This document shows, piece after piece, positions 15,959 through 24,876 of a stretch of 64,000 nucleotides of DNA (the stretch's first letter is position 1; every line of letters starts with the position of its first letter). Made by a program: the position numbers and the translations under genes. A model generated the notes under the pieces. It saw only the letters and a program-made list of their open reading frames with translations, made no database searches and was not told the DNA's origin. Source of the DNA: an uncultured Ruminococcus sp. (lineage in GTDB: Bacteria; Bacillota; Clostridia; Oscillospirales; Acutalibacteraceae). The stretch spans positions 62,001 through 126,000 of the forward strand of contig UQQD01000001.1 of NCBI GenBank assembly GCA_900543095.1, read 5' to 3'.

Positions 15959-16954
15959 TCAGATGTTAAGGAAGTCGAAGATGTATTTATAATATTCTTC
16001 AATTATAGGATTTGAGCAGGTAAAAATCGTGTGGTTTGCGTTTTTAATGGTTACAAGCCGACAGTTTTTGAGCCTTTTTGCAAGTTGGTGCTGAGGCTTT
16101 AACTTAACTACCTTGTCATTTTCCGCACTTATGATAAGCACGTTTGTTTTAATCTTTGAGTCGAGTTTTCGGTTTAATATCTGATTTTTAACGCTCATAG
16201 ACTCCATTACCCAACTGTTTGTGGGATAATTGTTTTGATAGTTTTTATCGTAAATATGAAAGAACAGCGTCCTGCGAAACCTGCTCAGGCTTAATGTAGG
16301 GTCTGAAAGCACCTGAGAGCTCGGGTTTGGATTTTTATCCTTTGCCTGCCTGAACCTTGCGTTCCAGCCGTCCTCTTCTGCGTATTTTTTGAGAGATTTG
16401 CGAACAAGGAACGCAGGAATATTGCTGGTTTGTGGAAACACAAGCGGAGATGAGAGCACTGCCTTTTGAATAGTATCGCCGTGCTTTTGAAGATAGAGCA
16501 TAGCGACCGCTCCGCCCATTGAATGGGTATAGAGCCATATCGGCAGGCTTTTAAATCGTGGAAGCACAACCTCATTCATAATCTGTTCAAGGTCTGATAC
16601 ATAGTCAAAGAAATCGTTGATATGAGCAAGGCTTATGTCATTAACCTCACGTCCCGATATTCCGTGACCTCTTTGGTCATAGATAAAGACATTACAGCCC
16701 ATATTTAAAAAGTACCAGATATTTTCTTCGTACTTTTTCATAAATTCTGTAAAACCGTGCAATATAACGACAGTTGCTGCTGCATTTTCGGCTTCGTAAT
16801 ATTTGTAGCGGATAACGCAGTTGTTTTTAGCGTTTATACTGCCGCTGTTTTCATAATTTTCAAGAGCTTTGCTGATTTTTTCTATTTTATCGGTAAACTC
16901 TTTTTCAGGTATTATTTCATATTTGTGATCAGGCTTAAAAAGCATTTTATTCAC
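15959..16954 (-). CDS. Alpha/beta hydrolase (S33/monoglyceride lipase-like)
   Basis: A 331-residue cytoplasmic serine hydrolase. Motifs: oxyanion HGFTEF near 77, nucleophile elbow THSMGGA near 145 (Ser in HSMGG), an Asp in SAENDKV near 275 and His in NANHTIF near 308. The pattern is that of lysophospholipase/monoacylglycerol lipases. It is divergent from the next hydrolase gene with only 44 bases between start codons; GGAGTGA precedes the start on the minus strand. Substrate unknown; the lipid genes nearby make an acyl ester plausible. Confidence 0.8.
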   Translation of the reverse strand: MNKMLFKPDHKYEIIPEKEFTDKIEKISKALENYENSGSINAKNNCVIRYKYYEAENAAATVVILHGFTEFMKKYEENIWYFLNMGCNVFIYDQRGHGISGREVNDISLAHINDFFDYVSDLEQIMNEVVLPRFKSLPIWLYTHSMGGAVAMLYLQKHGDTIQKAVLSSPLVFPQTSNIPAFLVRKSLKKYAEEDGWNARFRQAKDKNPNPSSQVLSDPTLSLSRFRRTLFFHIYDKNYQNNYPTNSWVMESMSVKNQILNRKLDSKIKTNVLIISAENDKVVKLKPQHQLAKRLKNCRLVTIKNANHTIFTCSNPIIEEYYKYIFDFLNI

Positions 16955-16998
16955 TCCGATATATTATAGATTAAAACACCGAAAAATGGGGAACAATA

Positions 16999-17946
16999 AT
17001 GGTATTCCGTAAGGTAAAGTTAAATGTAAAAAAGGTTTTGAGGAATATTTTAGTTATTGTTTTAGCCGTTTTAATGTGCAACCTTGTGCTTACCAAAATC
17101 GTATATGACTCCTGCTTCGGACGTCAGGACTCCGTAAAAGCGGAGAGCATACCGAGTGAGCTTTCGCAGATGATTTCTTCACGCCGTCAGCTTGGATTTT
17201 TGTCGGGTAAAAATACCCTTTCCGCATATTACTATCAGGGCAAAAACAACCGTGCGCTTGTTGTGCTTGCTCCGGGCTATACAGCCGGAGCGGATGATTA
17301 CCTATGGCAGATAAACAGCCTTCTCAGCGACGGCTACGGTGTGTTTGCCTTTGATTCTACGGGCAGCTTTAACAGCGGAGGAAGCTCGTCTGTGGGATTT
17401 TCGCAGGAGCTTTGCGACCTTGGTGCCGCCCTTGAATATATTGAAGAAAACGCAAAATTCGGCTACAAAAGCCTTGTGCTTTTCGGTCACAGCAGAGGCG
17501 GTTATGCCGCCGCTTGCATAAGCAGGTTCGGTCATAGTGCCGATGCGGTAATCAGCGTTTCGGGGGTCAACAGCGCAATGGAGGGAATTATGGATTCCTC
17601 CGTTCGCAGAATCGGCACAATCGCCTATGCAAATTATCCTGCACTGTGGTTTTATCAGGCAACGATTTTCGGTATGGATATTATTAATGTCTGCGCCGAC
17701 GAGGAAATCTCGTCAAACGATACGCCGACGCTTATTATTCACGGAAAAAACGATACAAAGCTTCCGTATGATGAATTCTCTATTATTTCTCACCGTGAAG
17801 AGATAACAAACAAAAACGCCCGTTACCTGCTTTGGGACGGTGACGGAAACGACGGTCACACAAGCATTTTGTTTGACAAAAACGGTAAGGCTAACGCCGA
17901 ACTTATGGAAGAAATAAATGATTTTATAAAACAGAGCATAACTTAA
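16999..17946 (+). CDS. Membrane-anchored alpha/beta hydrolase
   Basis: A 315-residue protein with an N-terminal transmembrane or uncleaved signal helix (about 12-32) and an external hydrolase domain. The nucleophile elbow is GHSRGGYAA near 158; a HGKND loop near 253 and a late His in DGHTS near 293 complete the triad. The start at 16999 follows GGGGAA. It ends 13 bases before the glycosyltransferase start, so the two likely form an operon. Resembles S9/BAAT-type hydrolases; substrate unknown. Confidence 0.78.
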   Translation: MVFRKVKLNVKKVLRNILVIVLAVLMCNLVLTKIVYDSCFGRQDSVKAESIPSELSQMISSRRQLGFLSGKNTLSAYYYQGKNNRALVVLAPGYTAGADDYLWQINSLLSDGYGVFAFDSTGSFNSGGSSSVGFSQELCDLGAALEYIEENAKFGYKSLVLFGHSRGGYAAACISRFGHSADAVISVSGVNSAMEGIMDSSVRRIGTIAYANYPALWFYQATIFGMDIINVCADEEISSNDTPTLIIHGKNDTKLPYDEFSIISHREEITNKNARYLLWDGDGNDGHTSILFDKNGKANAELMEEINDFIKQSIT

Positions 17947-17959
17947 AGTGGGGGAAAGT

Positions 17960-19000
17960 ATGGAAGATGTGGTTGTAATACCTGCCTATCAGCCCGACGA
18001 GACTCTTGTCAGGCTTGTGGACGAGCTGTATGATAACGGCTTTGGAATACTGATAGTTGACGACGGAAGCGGAAAAGGCTACAAAGAGATATTTAACCGA
18101 GTAAGCCAAAAGGCGACTGTTATTGCTCATAATGAAAATCTCGGAAAGGGCGCCGCGTTAAAAACAGGTTTCAAGGCTATAAAAAATATATTTCCCGATT
18201 GCAAATATGTGATAACCTCGGATGCGGACGGGCAGCACCGCATAGGCGATATTCTTCGTGTAAAGCAGGAGCTTCACAATCAATCAACCTTTGTTTTGAC
18301 CGTGCGAAAACGAAAAAATAAAATTCCGTTTTTGTCAAGGTTTGGAAACGATTTGTCAAAGATAGTATATACCACGCTGACAAGCCATTATTTTTCCGAT
18401 AACCAGTCGGGGCTTAGGGGCTTTTCGGCAAAGCATCTTGACTGGATTTTGCTCCCAAAGGGAAACAAGTATGACTATGAAATGAATATGCTGTTTTATG
18501 CCGACAAGCAGGGTATACCTATAACCACTATTCCGATAGAGGCAATTTACATAGACGACAATAAGTCGTCGCATTTTAATCCGCTCAAAGACACCTTCAG
18601 GATATACAAATTGCTTTTTTCAAGTGCATGGGCGTCGTTTGCGGTGGTTGTTCTGTGCGAGATACTTATCGGGCTGATAAGTATATTTTTCGGCGGCAAG
18701 TTTATTTACATCACCGTTACGTCGGCAGGAATACTGTCCGCATTTGTCGGAATAATGCTTAACCGTCTTGTAGTTTTCCGCAAGGTGCACTACGGTGACG
18801 GAACACGCACTATTATATATACAATATTGAGATTTGCAATATATACCGCAGGCTGTATGCTTATGAATATGTATTTTCCAAACATTCCGCTGTTTTTCAG
18901 CTTCAACATAGTCGCCGTGCTTTTTGTTCCGCTGAAATATTATGTAAATAAGGGTATTCATTTTACCGAATACCACGACATAAACAAAGAAAAAGAATAG
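17960..19000 (+). CDS. Glycosyltransferase family 2 fused to GtrA-like membrane domain
   Basis: An N-terminal GT2 domain (about 1-205: VVIPAYQPDETL, IVDDGSG, LGKGAALKTG, TSDADGQH) of the polyprenyl-phosphate glycosyltransferase type, followed by four hydrophobic helices of a GtrA-like domain (about 215-335). Such fusions make and flip undecaprenyl-linked sugars for decorating surface polymers. ATG 17960 has GGGGGAA upstream; the GTG at 17948 is inside that site's spacing range and is less likely. Sits in a plus-strand pair with the anchored hydrolase, suggesting a joint envelope role. Confidence 0.85.
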   Translation: MEDVVVIPAYQPDETLVRLVDELYDNGFGILIVDDGSGKGYKEIFNRVSQKATVIAHNENLGKGAALKTGFKAIKNIFPDCKYVITSDADGQHRIGDILRVKQELHNQSTFVLTVRKRKNKIPFLSRFGNDLSKIVYTTLTSHYFSDNQSGLRGFSAKHLDWILLPKGNKYDYEMNMLFYADKQGIPITTIPIEAIYIDDNKSSHFNPLKDTFRIYKLLFSSAWASFAVVVLCEILIGLISIFFGGKFIYITVTSAGILSAFVGIMLNRLVVFRKVHYGDGTRTIIYTILRFAIYTAGCMLMNMYFPNIPLFFSFNIVAVLFVPLKYYVNKGIHFTEYHDINKEKE

Positions 19001-19032
19001 CCTACATCTATATAGCATATCCGTTAATTTGT

Positions 19033-19054
19033 ATGGACAGCCCTTGCGGCTGTC
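19033..19054. repeat. Small palindrome GGACAGCC...GGCTGTC
   Basis: Inverted repeat GACAGCC-CTTGC-GGCTGTC. The same hairpin occurs in the opposite sense at about 33861-33881, so it is a dispersed short palindrome. Confidence 0.6.
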
Positions 19055-19115
19055 TGACTGATTTAAATTATCCACATCAATTATAGTATAATAATAAGCT
19101 TTTGTCTATCAAAAA

Positions 19116-19150
19116 TTAATCGGTCAGGCTGAAATCAGTCTGACCGTTAT
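19116..19150 (-). terminator. Terminator of the degV-fakA-plsX operon (minus strand)
   Basis: Inverted repeat CGGTCAGGCTGA / TCAGTCTGACCG at 19121-19146; on the minus strand it is followed by ATTAATTTTT. It probably serves the converging glycosyltransferase gene as well. Confidence 0.75.
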
Positions 19151-19167
19151 TTTATGCGGTGTTAAAA

Positions 19168-20139
19168 TTACTTGTTTTTGTCTGAGGCACGCTCAACCCT
19201 GATAAGCTGGTCTATACACGCCTTTACGGTTTCTTCTGTAGAACAGCCGTGCATTTTGATTATAGGCTTTACCGTACCGAGAAACGTTGCTCCGCCGCGC
19301 ATATTGAGGTCGAACTTCATAGAAAGCGCATTTTGTATTCTGTCGAAGATCGGGTTGTTTTCTTCGCCGAGTTCGCTCCTGAGGTCGGATACTATCTGCA
19401 TTGCCGCTTTGCCCGTGGCTTCAACATTTTTAAGAAGCAGATTGCCCGAAAATCCGTCTGCCACAACAACGTCAACATAATCGGTAAGCAGATCATATCC
19501 CTCAATGTTTCCCGCAAAGTTAAGGTCGGATTTTGCAAGCAGGTCATATGCTTCTTTTGTAAGGTCGTTGCCCTTTTCTTTTTCTCTGCCGACCGACAAA
19601 AGCCCGATGCGTGGGGTTTTTACTCCAAACGCAAGGCGTGCAAATTCAGAGCCGAGTTCGCCGAATTTTACAAAATCAAGTGCTTTGCACGACATTCTTG
19701 CTCCGCAGTCAAGCAGGCACACCCAGCCGCCAGACGGGGTTGGAAGCGCAGATGAAAGCACGGGAGATTTAAGCCCGTCAACCATTCCGAGTCTGCATAT
19801 ACTGCCGACAAACAGCGCCCCCGTGTTTCCGGGAGAAAGGCAGGCAAAGCAGTCGTCGTCTTTTTTGAGCCGATCAAGCGAAAGAGCCATTGAAGAATTG
19901 TTGCGGTCGTTAAAAATGCAAATCGGCGGATCGTTGTTTTTGATAGCGTCGTCGGTTTCCATAAGTTCAACCCTGCTATGCTCAATACCGCTTTCGGCAA
20001 GACATTTTTCAAATATCCTGCGGTTGCCTGCAATAACCGCACCGAATTCATCATAAGATTTAAGAGCTTCAAACGCACCTCTTACGATTATTTCATCGCC
20101 CTTGTCGGCACCGTAGGAATCTATTACAATTTTTCGCAT
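19168..20139 (-). CDS. plsX: Phosphate acyltransferase PlsX
   Basis: PlsX interconverts acyl-ACP and acyl-phosphate, feeding PlsY in phospholipid synthesis. Visible family motifs: SPGNTGALFVGS near 102, DCGA near 143, NIEGYDLL near 212, VVADGFSGN near 226 and RGGATFLG near 285. The N-terminal glycine motif reads DSYGADKGDEI, departing from the usual DAMGGD. Length 323 is normal. It is last in a four-gene operon with two degV genes and fakA, linking acyl-phosphate made by FakAB directly to PlsX. Confidence 0.9.
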   Translation of the reverse strand: MRKIVIDSYGADKGDEIIVRGAFEALKSYDEFGAVIAGNRRIFEKCLAESGIEHSRVELMETDDAIKNNDPPICIFNDRNNSSMALSLDRLKKDDDCFACLSPGNTGALFVGSICRLGMVDGLKSPVLSSALPTPSGGWVCLLDCGARMSCKALDFVKFGELGSEFARLAFGVKTPRIGLLSVGREKEKGNDLTKEAYDLLAKSDLNFAGNIEGYDLLTDYVDVVVADGFSGNLLLKNVEATGKAAMQIVSDLRSELGEENNPIFDRIQNALSMKFDLNMRGGATFLGTVKPIIKMHGCSTEETVKACIDQLIRVERASDKNK

Positions 20140-20157
20140 ATACCCTCCGATGTTACT

Positions 20158-21798
20158 TTATTCTATTGCAAAAATATAGTCGTAGACCGGCTGTCCGCCA
20201 TCTAAAAATCCACATTCAAGGAGCGGAAATTCAGCTTCTATGCGGCTTTTGAGATTTTCCGCCTCATCTATAGTAACGTTTTTACCGAAAAATGCCGTCA
20301 AAACTTCCTTTTCATCAATATTCGGAAGATTCTTTAAAAATTCTGTTACAGCGTCGTTTTTGTTATCGCACGATGAAAGTACCGTATTGCGGTCAAGCCC
20401 GATATAACTTCCCTTTTTAATGCTTATACCGTTGATTTTAGCGTCACGGGTCGATGTTGTAATAAATCCCGATGTTACATAAGGAAGCCCAAACGACATT
20501 CCGTCAATCAGTTCTTCAACCGTTTCTGCGGAGTTATTCATCATTGACAGCGCAGAGTAACCCTCGGCTATCGACTTTGTGGCAATAACCCGAACATCGC
20601 ACTTGCTGTACATTTCTGCGGCCTGTTTAGCCGCCATAATTATGTTTGAGTTATTCGGCAAAACGATTATGTGGTCTGCGTCAACGGCGTCAAAAGCCTT
20701 TATAAAGTCCTCGGTTGAGGGGTTGTCGGTCTGTCCGCCGTTTATTATTATATCTGCGCCAATGCCCGAAAAATATGATGAGATACCGCTGCCTGAAGCA
20801 ACTGCCGCTATGACATACTTTTTATGTTTAGGTTTTTCGGCTTTCCTGTGAACGGTTTCATTGTGTTGGAGAGCCATATTCTCAATTTTCAGCGTTAAAA
20901 ACTCGCCGAACCGATGGGCATAAGCAAGCACCTGTTCGGGGTTAAACGAATGAACGTGAACCTTAACTATGTTTTCGTCCTTGATCGCAACAATAGAATT
21001 CCCCAGAGTTTCAAGCTTTTTTATCATAGCGTCAAGGTCAAAATCGTCTGCACGACCGTCAGAAAACATAAGCTGTAAAATAAACTCCGTACAGTAACCG
21101 TATTCAAAGCTGCCGTCATCGGCTAATGCCATTGAATTTTGAGTGCTTGCAAAGCCGTTGTGCGGCGTTTCAAAGCCTTTTTCCAATTTTTTGCCTTTAA
21201 GGGCAAGCTCCATACCCTCAAAAACAGCAAGAATACCGGCTCCGCCGCTGTCAACCACGCCTGCCTCCGCAAGAACGGGCAAAAGCGACGGTGTGGAATC
21301 AAGCGATTTTTTCATAACAGGTATAAGAGCGTCAAAGCACGACTCAAAGCTGTCAAATGTGTTATAATTCTTTAAAAGAAATTCTGCTGCTTCACGAATA
21401 ACCGTAAGCATAGTTCCCTCAACAGGGTGAGCAACCGAGTCGTATGCCTGCTCAACACCGCTCTGCATTGCATTTGCAAAGTCACAAAGCGACATTTCGC
21501 AAAGCTCTTTTGCGCCGTTTGAAAATCCTCTTACAAACTGCGAAAAGATAACGCCCGAATTTCCTCTTGCGGAAAACAACATTCCGCGGGCAAACGTAGT
21601 AAGCAATACTCCGACTTTGGGCGATGAAGTATGATTTGTAATTCCGCCGTTCATAGTCATTGCCATATTAAGCCCTGTATCGCCGTCGGGAACAGGGAAA
21701 ACATTCAGCTCATCAACTGCCTGTCGGTTTGCGTGCAGATAACAGTAACCGTTGTTGAGCATTAATTCAAGAAAATTTCCGTCAATTTTTGTGTGCAT
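20158..21798 (-). CDS. fakA: Fatty acid kinase FakA (DAK2/YloV), second copy
   Basis: A 546-residue DhaL-type kinase acting on FakB-bound fatty acids. Mg-ATP motif FPVPDGDTGLNMAMT near 32, RGNSGVIFSQ near 77, GGQTDNPST near 353 and PNNSN near 376. It lacks the Lys-rich linker of the 1.4 kb copy. It lies between degV and plsX with 3-base and 18-base gaps, so it is the likely partner of the adjacent FakB proteins. The two FakA copies are clearly separate genes with moderate similarity. Confidence 0.9.
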   Translation of the reverse strand: MHTKIDGNFLELMLNNGYCYLHANRQAVDELNVFPVPDGDTGLNMAMTMNGGITNHTSSPKVGVLLTTFARGMLFSARGNSGVIFSQFVRGFSNGAKELCEMSLCDFANAMQSGVEQAYDSVAHPVEGTMLTVIREAAEFLLKNYNTFDSFESCFDALIPVMKKSLDSTPSLLPVLAEAGVVDSGGAGILAVFEGMELALKGKKLEKGFETPHNGFASTQNSMALADDGSFEYGYCTEFILQLMFSDGRADDFDLDAMIKKLETLGNSIVAIKDENIVKVHVHSFNPEQVLAYAHRFGEFLTLKIENMALQHNETVHRKAEKPKHKKYVIAAVASGSGISSYFSGIGADIIINGGQTDNPSTEDFIKAFDAVDADHIIVLPNNSNIIMAAKQAAEMYSKCDVRVIATKSIAEGYSALSMMNNSAETVEELIDGMSFGLPYVTSGFITTSTRDAKINGISIKKGSYIGLDRNTVLSSCDNKNDAVTEFLKNLPNIDEKEVLTAFFGKNVTIDEAENLKSRIEAEFPLLECGFLDGGQPVYDYIFAIE

Positions 21799-21801
21799 AG
21801 A

Positions 21802-22692
21802 TTATTCTCTTCCCTCTATTGTAACTTCTTTGCCTACGCAAAACGCAATTACTGCGCCCGGACCCACAGATGCGCCCACGATAGTTGTTATGTAGTTCAT
21901 ATAACAGTCCTTAAATTTTGTGAGCTTTAGGATTTCATCGCGAAGCTGCTGTGCTTCTGTCAAAGAATCGGAATGTGAAATATACAGCGTCTGTTGTTCG
22001 GGGTCAACAACCGTTGCGGCAATCTCGGCGGCAATTTCTCTTTTTGCGTTAAGCGAGCCCTTGACCTTTTTTGTGGCATAATTCTGACCGAGCTTGTCTG
22101 AAATGAGTATGGGCTTTACACCGAAAAGGTTTCCGAAAAAAGCACTTGACGCAGTAACTCTGCCAGCACGTTTCAGATACGACAGTGTACCTGCCGTGCC
22201 AAACTGATTTACCCTGAGTCGGTTATCTTCAATATATTTTGCAGCTTCGGCTGCTGATTTTCCTTCGCTTCTGAGTTGAGCGGCACGGATTGCAAGATAG
22301 CCTTGTCCGAGCGAGCTGATAAGCGAATCTACACAATATATGTTTCTTTCGGGATATTGCTCTTTAAGCTCGGCGGCAACGACCTTTGCTATATTTATCG
22401 AACCCGAAAGTGCAGATGAGCATGATATATAGATAATATCCTGTCCCTGTTCAAGTGACTTTGTAAATTCCGAGCGGAAGTTTTCGGCAGGTACCTGGGT
22501 TGTGCGGATACGCACACCGTTCCTCATCAAATCATAAAAATCCTTTGGGGAATGGCTTTCCCAGTCAAGGGAAGCCACATATTCCGTTTCGTCAATGACA
22601 TAATTCATTGCAACGTATTTTATTCCGTATTGTTCACGGAGGTTTTTATCAAGATCGCAGGTGGAGTCTGCAAAAATTGCATAATTGTTCAT
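21802..22692 (-). CDS. DegV family fatty-acid-binding protein (FakB-like), second
   Basis: A 296-residue DegV protein that would present a fatty acid to FakA. Starts MNNYAIFADSTCDL; ISCSSALSGS near 93 contacts the carboxyl group in the family, and the end GPGAVIAFCVG is typical. The start at 22692 has GAGGG upstream; a reading frame extending to 22776 runs into the preceding degV gene and is not used. It ends 3 bases before fakA. A tandem paralogue lies upstream; the two may differ in preference for saturated versus unsaturated chains, as in other FakB pairs. Confidence 0.88.
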   Translation of the reverse strand: MNNYAIFADSTCDLDKNLREQYGIKYVAMNYVIDETEYVASLDWESHSPKDFYDLMRNGVRIRTTQVPAENFRSEFTKSLEQGQDIIYISCSSALSGSINIAKVVAAELKEQYPERNIYCVDSLISSLGQGYLAIRAAQLRSEGKSAAEAAKYIEDNRLRVNQFGTAGTLSYLKRAGRVTASSAFFGNLFGVKPILISDKLGQNYATKKVKGSLNAKREIAAEIAATVVDPEQQTLYISHSDSLTEAQQLRDEILKLTKFKDCYMNYITTIVGASVGPGAVIAFCVGKEVTIEGRE

Positions 22693-22708
22693 TTGTAATC
22701 CCTCGTTT

Positions 22709-23656
22709 TTATTTGCCTGACTTAACCGAGGCTTCAATTTCAGCCATAATTTTCTTTTCCTGTTCAAGGTTTTCACTTATCTTTGTGCCCTGATAGAATG
22801 CTGCACAAAGTCCGGGTCCTATGCTTGAGCCGCACGCCATACCAACAGGATTGATTATGACCTCACGGGGTGAAAAGCGTTCTTTTATCATATTCGCAAG
22901 CATATTCGCAAATTCCTTGCGTTCGGAATGTGCAACGAAAATAATTTGCTCCTCGGGATTGATAATGGTCTTTTCCATATATTTTATTGTCATATCAAAG
23001 GCGGTTTTCTTACCCTTTGCTTTTACAATAACCTCCGAAAGTCCTTTGTCGTTAAAATCCGCCATCGGATTAACGCCGACGAGTGTTCCGAAAAGCGCTT
23101 TAAAATTTGATATTCTTCCTGTTTTTACCAAAAAGAACAAATCGTCCATTGCGCCCATCTGATGTACGGTATGTTTTGTGTTTTCTATATATTCAAAGGT
23201 TTCTTCTATTGTTGCTCCCTCGCTGCGCTTTTCGCACGCCATTACAACCAACAATGCAAGCGCTGTGGAATAACGCAGAGAATCAATGCAAAATATTTTG
23301 CGTTCGGGATATTTTTTTTGCAGTTCTTTTGCAACCATAACGCTTTCGTTATATGTTGCTGAAAGTCCCGATGAAATGGATATGCTGAGTACATCTTTGC
23401 CTGCGGCAAGGTTTTTTTCAAATATTTCCGTCATTTGTCCTACGGGAACGCTTGCTGTTTTGTACAGCATTTTACGTCCTTTCATTGACGAATAGTATTC
23501 ATCGGGCGTCATCTTGCTCCAGTCAAGATCAATGTCCTCGCAATGTCCGTCCGGGAAATAGATGATTCCTTTCAGATAGTCGTCAATCCCAAAACGTTTT
23601 CTGAGCTCCGCCGAAAGATCGCATGAGGAATCGGGTATGATTGCAAAATTGTTCAT
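22709..23656 (-). CDS. DegV family fatty-acid-binding protein (FakB-like), first
   Basis: A 315-residue DegV protein, first gene of the minus-strand lipid operon. Starts MNNFAIIPDSSCDL, has SISISSGLSATYN near 93 and ends GPGLCAAFYQGTKI followed by a charged tail. Its start lies about 80 bases from the divergent promoter with the 14-bp shared sequence. Gene duplication with the next gene is clear from shared motifs and order. Confidence 0.88.
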   Translation of the reverse strand: MNNFAIIPDSSCDLSAELRKRFGIDDYLKGIIYFPDGHCEDIDLDWSKMTPDEYYSSMKGRKMLYKTASVPVGQMTEIFEKNLAAGKDVLSISISSGLSATYNESVMVAKELQKKYPERKIFCIDSLRYSTALALLVVMACEKRSEGATIEETFEYIENTKHTVHQMGAMDDLFFLVKTGRISNFKALFGTLVGVNPMADFNDKGLSEVIVKAKGKKTAFDMTIKYMEKTIINPEEQIIFVAHSERKEFANMLANMIKERFSPREVIINPVGMACGSSIGPGLCAAFYQGTKISENLEQEKKIMAEIEASVKSGK

Positions 23657-23733
23657 ATTATGGTACTCCTTTTAAAAAAATAAAAAAACACTGCCAAAAA
23701 TTAATGCACTATAACTCTAATTGCAGCATTTGT

Positions 23734-23762
23734 ATTATATCATAATAGATAAACTATTTCAA
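23734..23762 (-). promoter_or_regulatory. Promoter of the degV-degV-fakA-plsX operon
   Basis: Minus strand TTGAAA (plus 23757-23762), a 17-base spacer and TATAAT (plus 23734-23739): near consensus. Confidence 0.75.
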
Positions 23763-23764
23763 CA
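23751..23764 (-). promoter_or_regulatory. Shared 14-bp sequence, left arm (candidate operator)
   Basis: AAACTATTTCAACA, the exact inverted copy of 23841-23854. It covers the -35 box of the minus-strand operon. Confidence 0.6.
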
Positions 23765-23796
23765 TATTTTGACTATATATGGCTTGAAAAAGGCAG

Positions 23797-23838
23797 TTAT
23801 CCGACAAAATACCGCCTTCGGATAATTTTTATTTTTTA
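23797..23838 (+). terminator. Terminator-like hairpin between the divergent promoters
   Basis: Perfect stem TTATCCGA / TCGGATAA (23797-23804, 23818-23825) followed by a T-rich tract. No gene reads into it from the left, so it may insulate against leaky transcription or act as a binding site rather than a normal terminator. Confidence 0.45.
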
Positions 23839-23840
23839 TT

Positions 23841-23854
23841 TGTTGAAATAGTTT
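23841..23854 (+). promoter_or_regulatory. Shared 14-bp sequence, right arm (candidate operator)
   Basis: TGTTGAAATAGTTT, covering the -35 box of the plus-strand acyl-lipid operon; exact inverted copy of 23751-23764. Confidence 0.6.
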
Positions 23855-23871
23855 GAATGTTCTGCTAAAAT
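23843..23871 (+). promoter_or_regulatory. Promoter of the acyl-ligase/PlsC/ACP operon
   Basis: TTGAAA at 23843-23848, a 17-base spacer and TAAAAT at 23866-23871, before the start at 23905. Confidence 0.7.
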
Positions 23872-23904
23872 AAATTTATATACGCCTTATTCGGAGGATT
23901 TAAG

Positions 23905-24858
23905 ATGTGGTGGATAATACTGATAATTATATTAGCCGTTTTATTAATAGGGGGCTTTGCGGCTATGCTGTTTGTAACCGTTCCGATTGCAAAACGCGTG
24001 TATTTTGACACGCTTGTAAGGGACAAGCCCGACAAATGGGGGCGTGTTTGTTCGGATACCACAAACGAAGAACAGGTTGCTATGTGGAACGACGGCTGCA
24101 AATGGGCTGAACAAAACAAAAGCTGTATGCAGGAGGTCAGAATTGAAAACGACGGATTAAAGCTGTACGGAGAATATTACGACTTTGGCGGCGAAGGCTG
24201 CGTTATAATTTTGCCCGGCAGGTGCGAAAGCCTGAAATACTCTTATTATTTTGCGCCGCCGTATCAAAAAAGCGGCTGTAATGTGCTTGTAATTGATACC
24301 CGTGCTCACGGAAAAAGCGAGGGTATGTATAATACAATAGGCACAAAGGAGAGCGGAGACCTTATCAAATGGGTTAATTTTCTTGAAGAGAATTATAAAA
24401 TACGCAAAGTTTATTTTCATTCAATCTGCGTGGGAACATCAACCGCAATGATTGTTATGACGTCGGAAAACTGTCCGAAATCGGTAAAAGGTCTTGTGAC
24501 CGAGGGTTGTTTTGTTTCGTTTCGTGAGTGTTACAGAACGCATATGATATATGAAAACCGTCCTTTGTTTCCTGTTCTTGACCTTGTAATGCTATATATT
24601 CGCAGGTACGCCCACTCAAAGCTGACGCGTCAGGCGCCGATAAGGCTTGTCAAAAATATCGACCTGCCGATTTTGTTTTTATTCGGCAGGCAAGACGTGT
24701 TCTCACTGCCCGAAAAAAGCAAAAGGATTTTTGCCGCCTGCAAATCCGAGAATAAAAAAATTGTATGGTTCGACAAGGGTTCACATTCGCACCTGAGAAT
24801 AAATAATATTGAAAAATATGATGATTCAGTCTGCGATTTTATCGGCAGTATAAAATAA
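23905..24858 (+). CDS. Membrane-anchored alpha/beta hydrolase with altered nucleophile elbow
   Basis: A 317-residue protein with an N-terminal membrane helix (about 2-27) and a hydrolase-fold domain (PGRCESLKYSYYF, DTRAHGKSEG near 132, a late LFGRQDVF Asp near 272 and His in GSHSHL near 293). The nucleophile elbow reads FHSICVGTS, where both glycines of the usual GxSxG are replaced. It is first gene of the plus-strand lipid operon, 18 bases before the ligase gene. Role likely in releasing or transferring acyl groups, but the odd elbow makes activity uncertain. Confidence 0.75.
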   Translation: MWWIILIIILAVLLIGGFAAMLFVTVPIAKRVYFDTLVRDKPDKWGRVCSDTTNEEQVAMWNDGCKWAEQNKSCMQEVRIENDGLKLYGEYYDFGGEGCVIILPGRCESLKYSYYFAPPYQKSGCNVLVIDTRAHGKSEGMYNTIGTKESGDLIKWVNFLEENYKIRKVYFHSICVGTSTAMIVMTSENCPKSVKGLVTEGCFVSFRECYRTHMIYENRPLFPVLDLVMLYIRRYAHSKLTRQAPIRLVKNIDLPILFLFGRQDVFSLPEKSKRIFAACKSENKKIVWFDKGSHSHLRINNIEKYDDSVCDFIGSIK

Positions 24859-24876
24859 CAGGAGCAGTATAATAAA

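Noticed and set aside
19172..20056. Plus-strand open frames of 102-183 residues opposite plsX
   Set aside because: Antisense shadows of a well-supported plsX gene.
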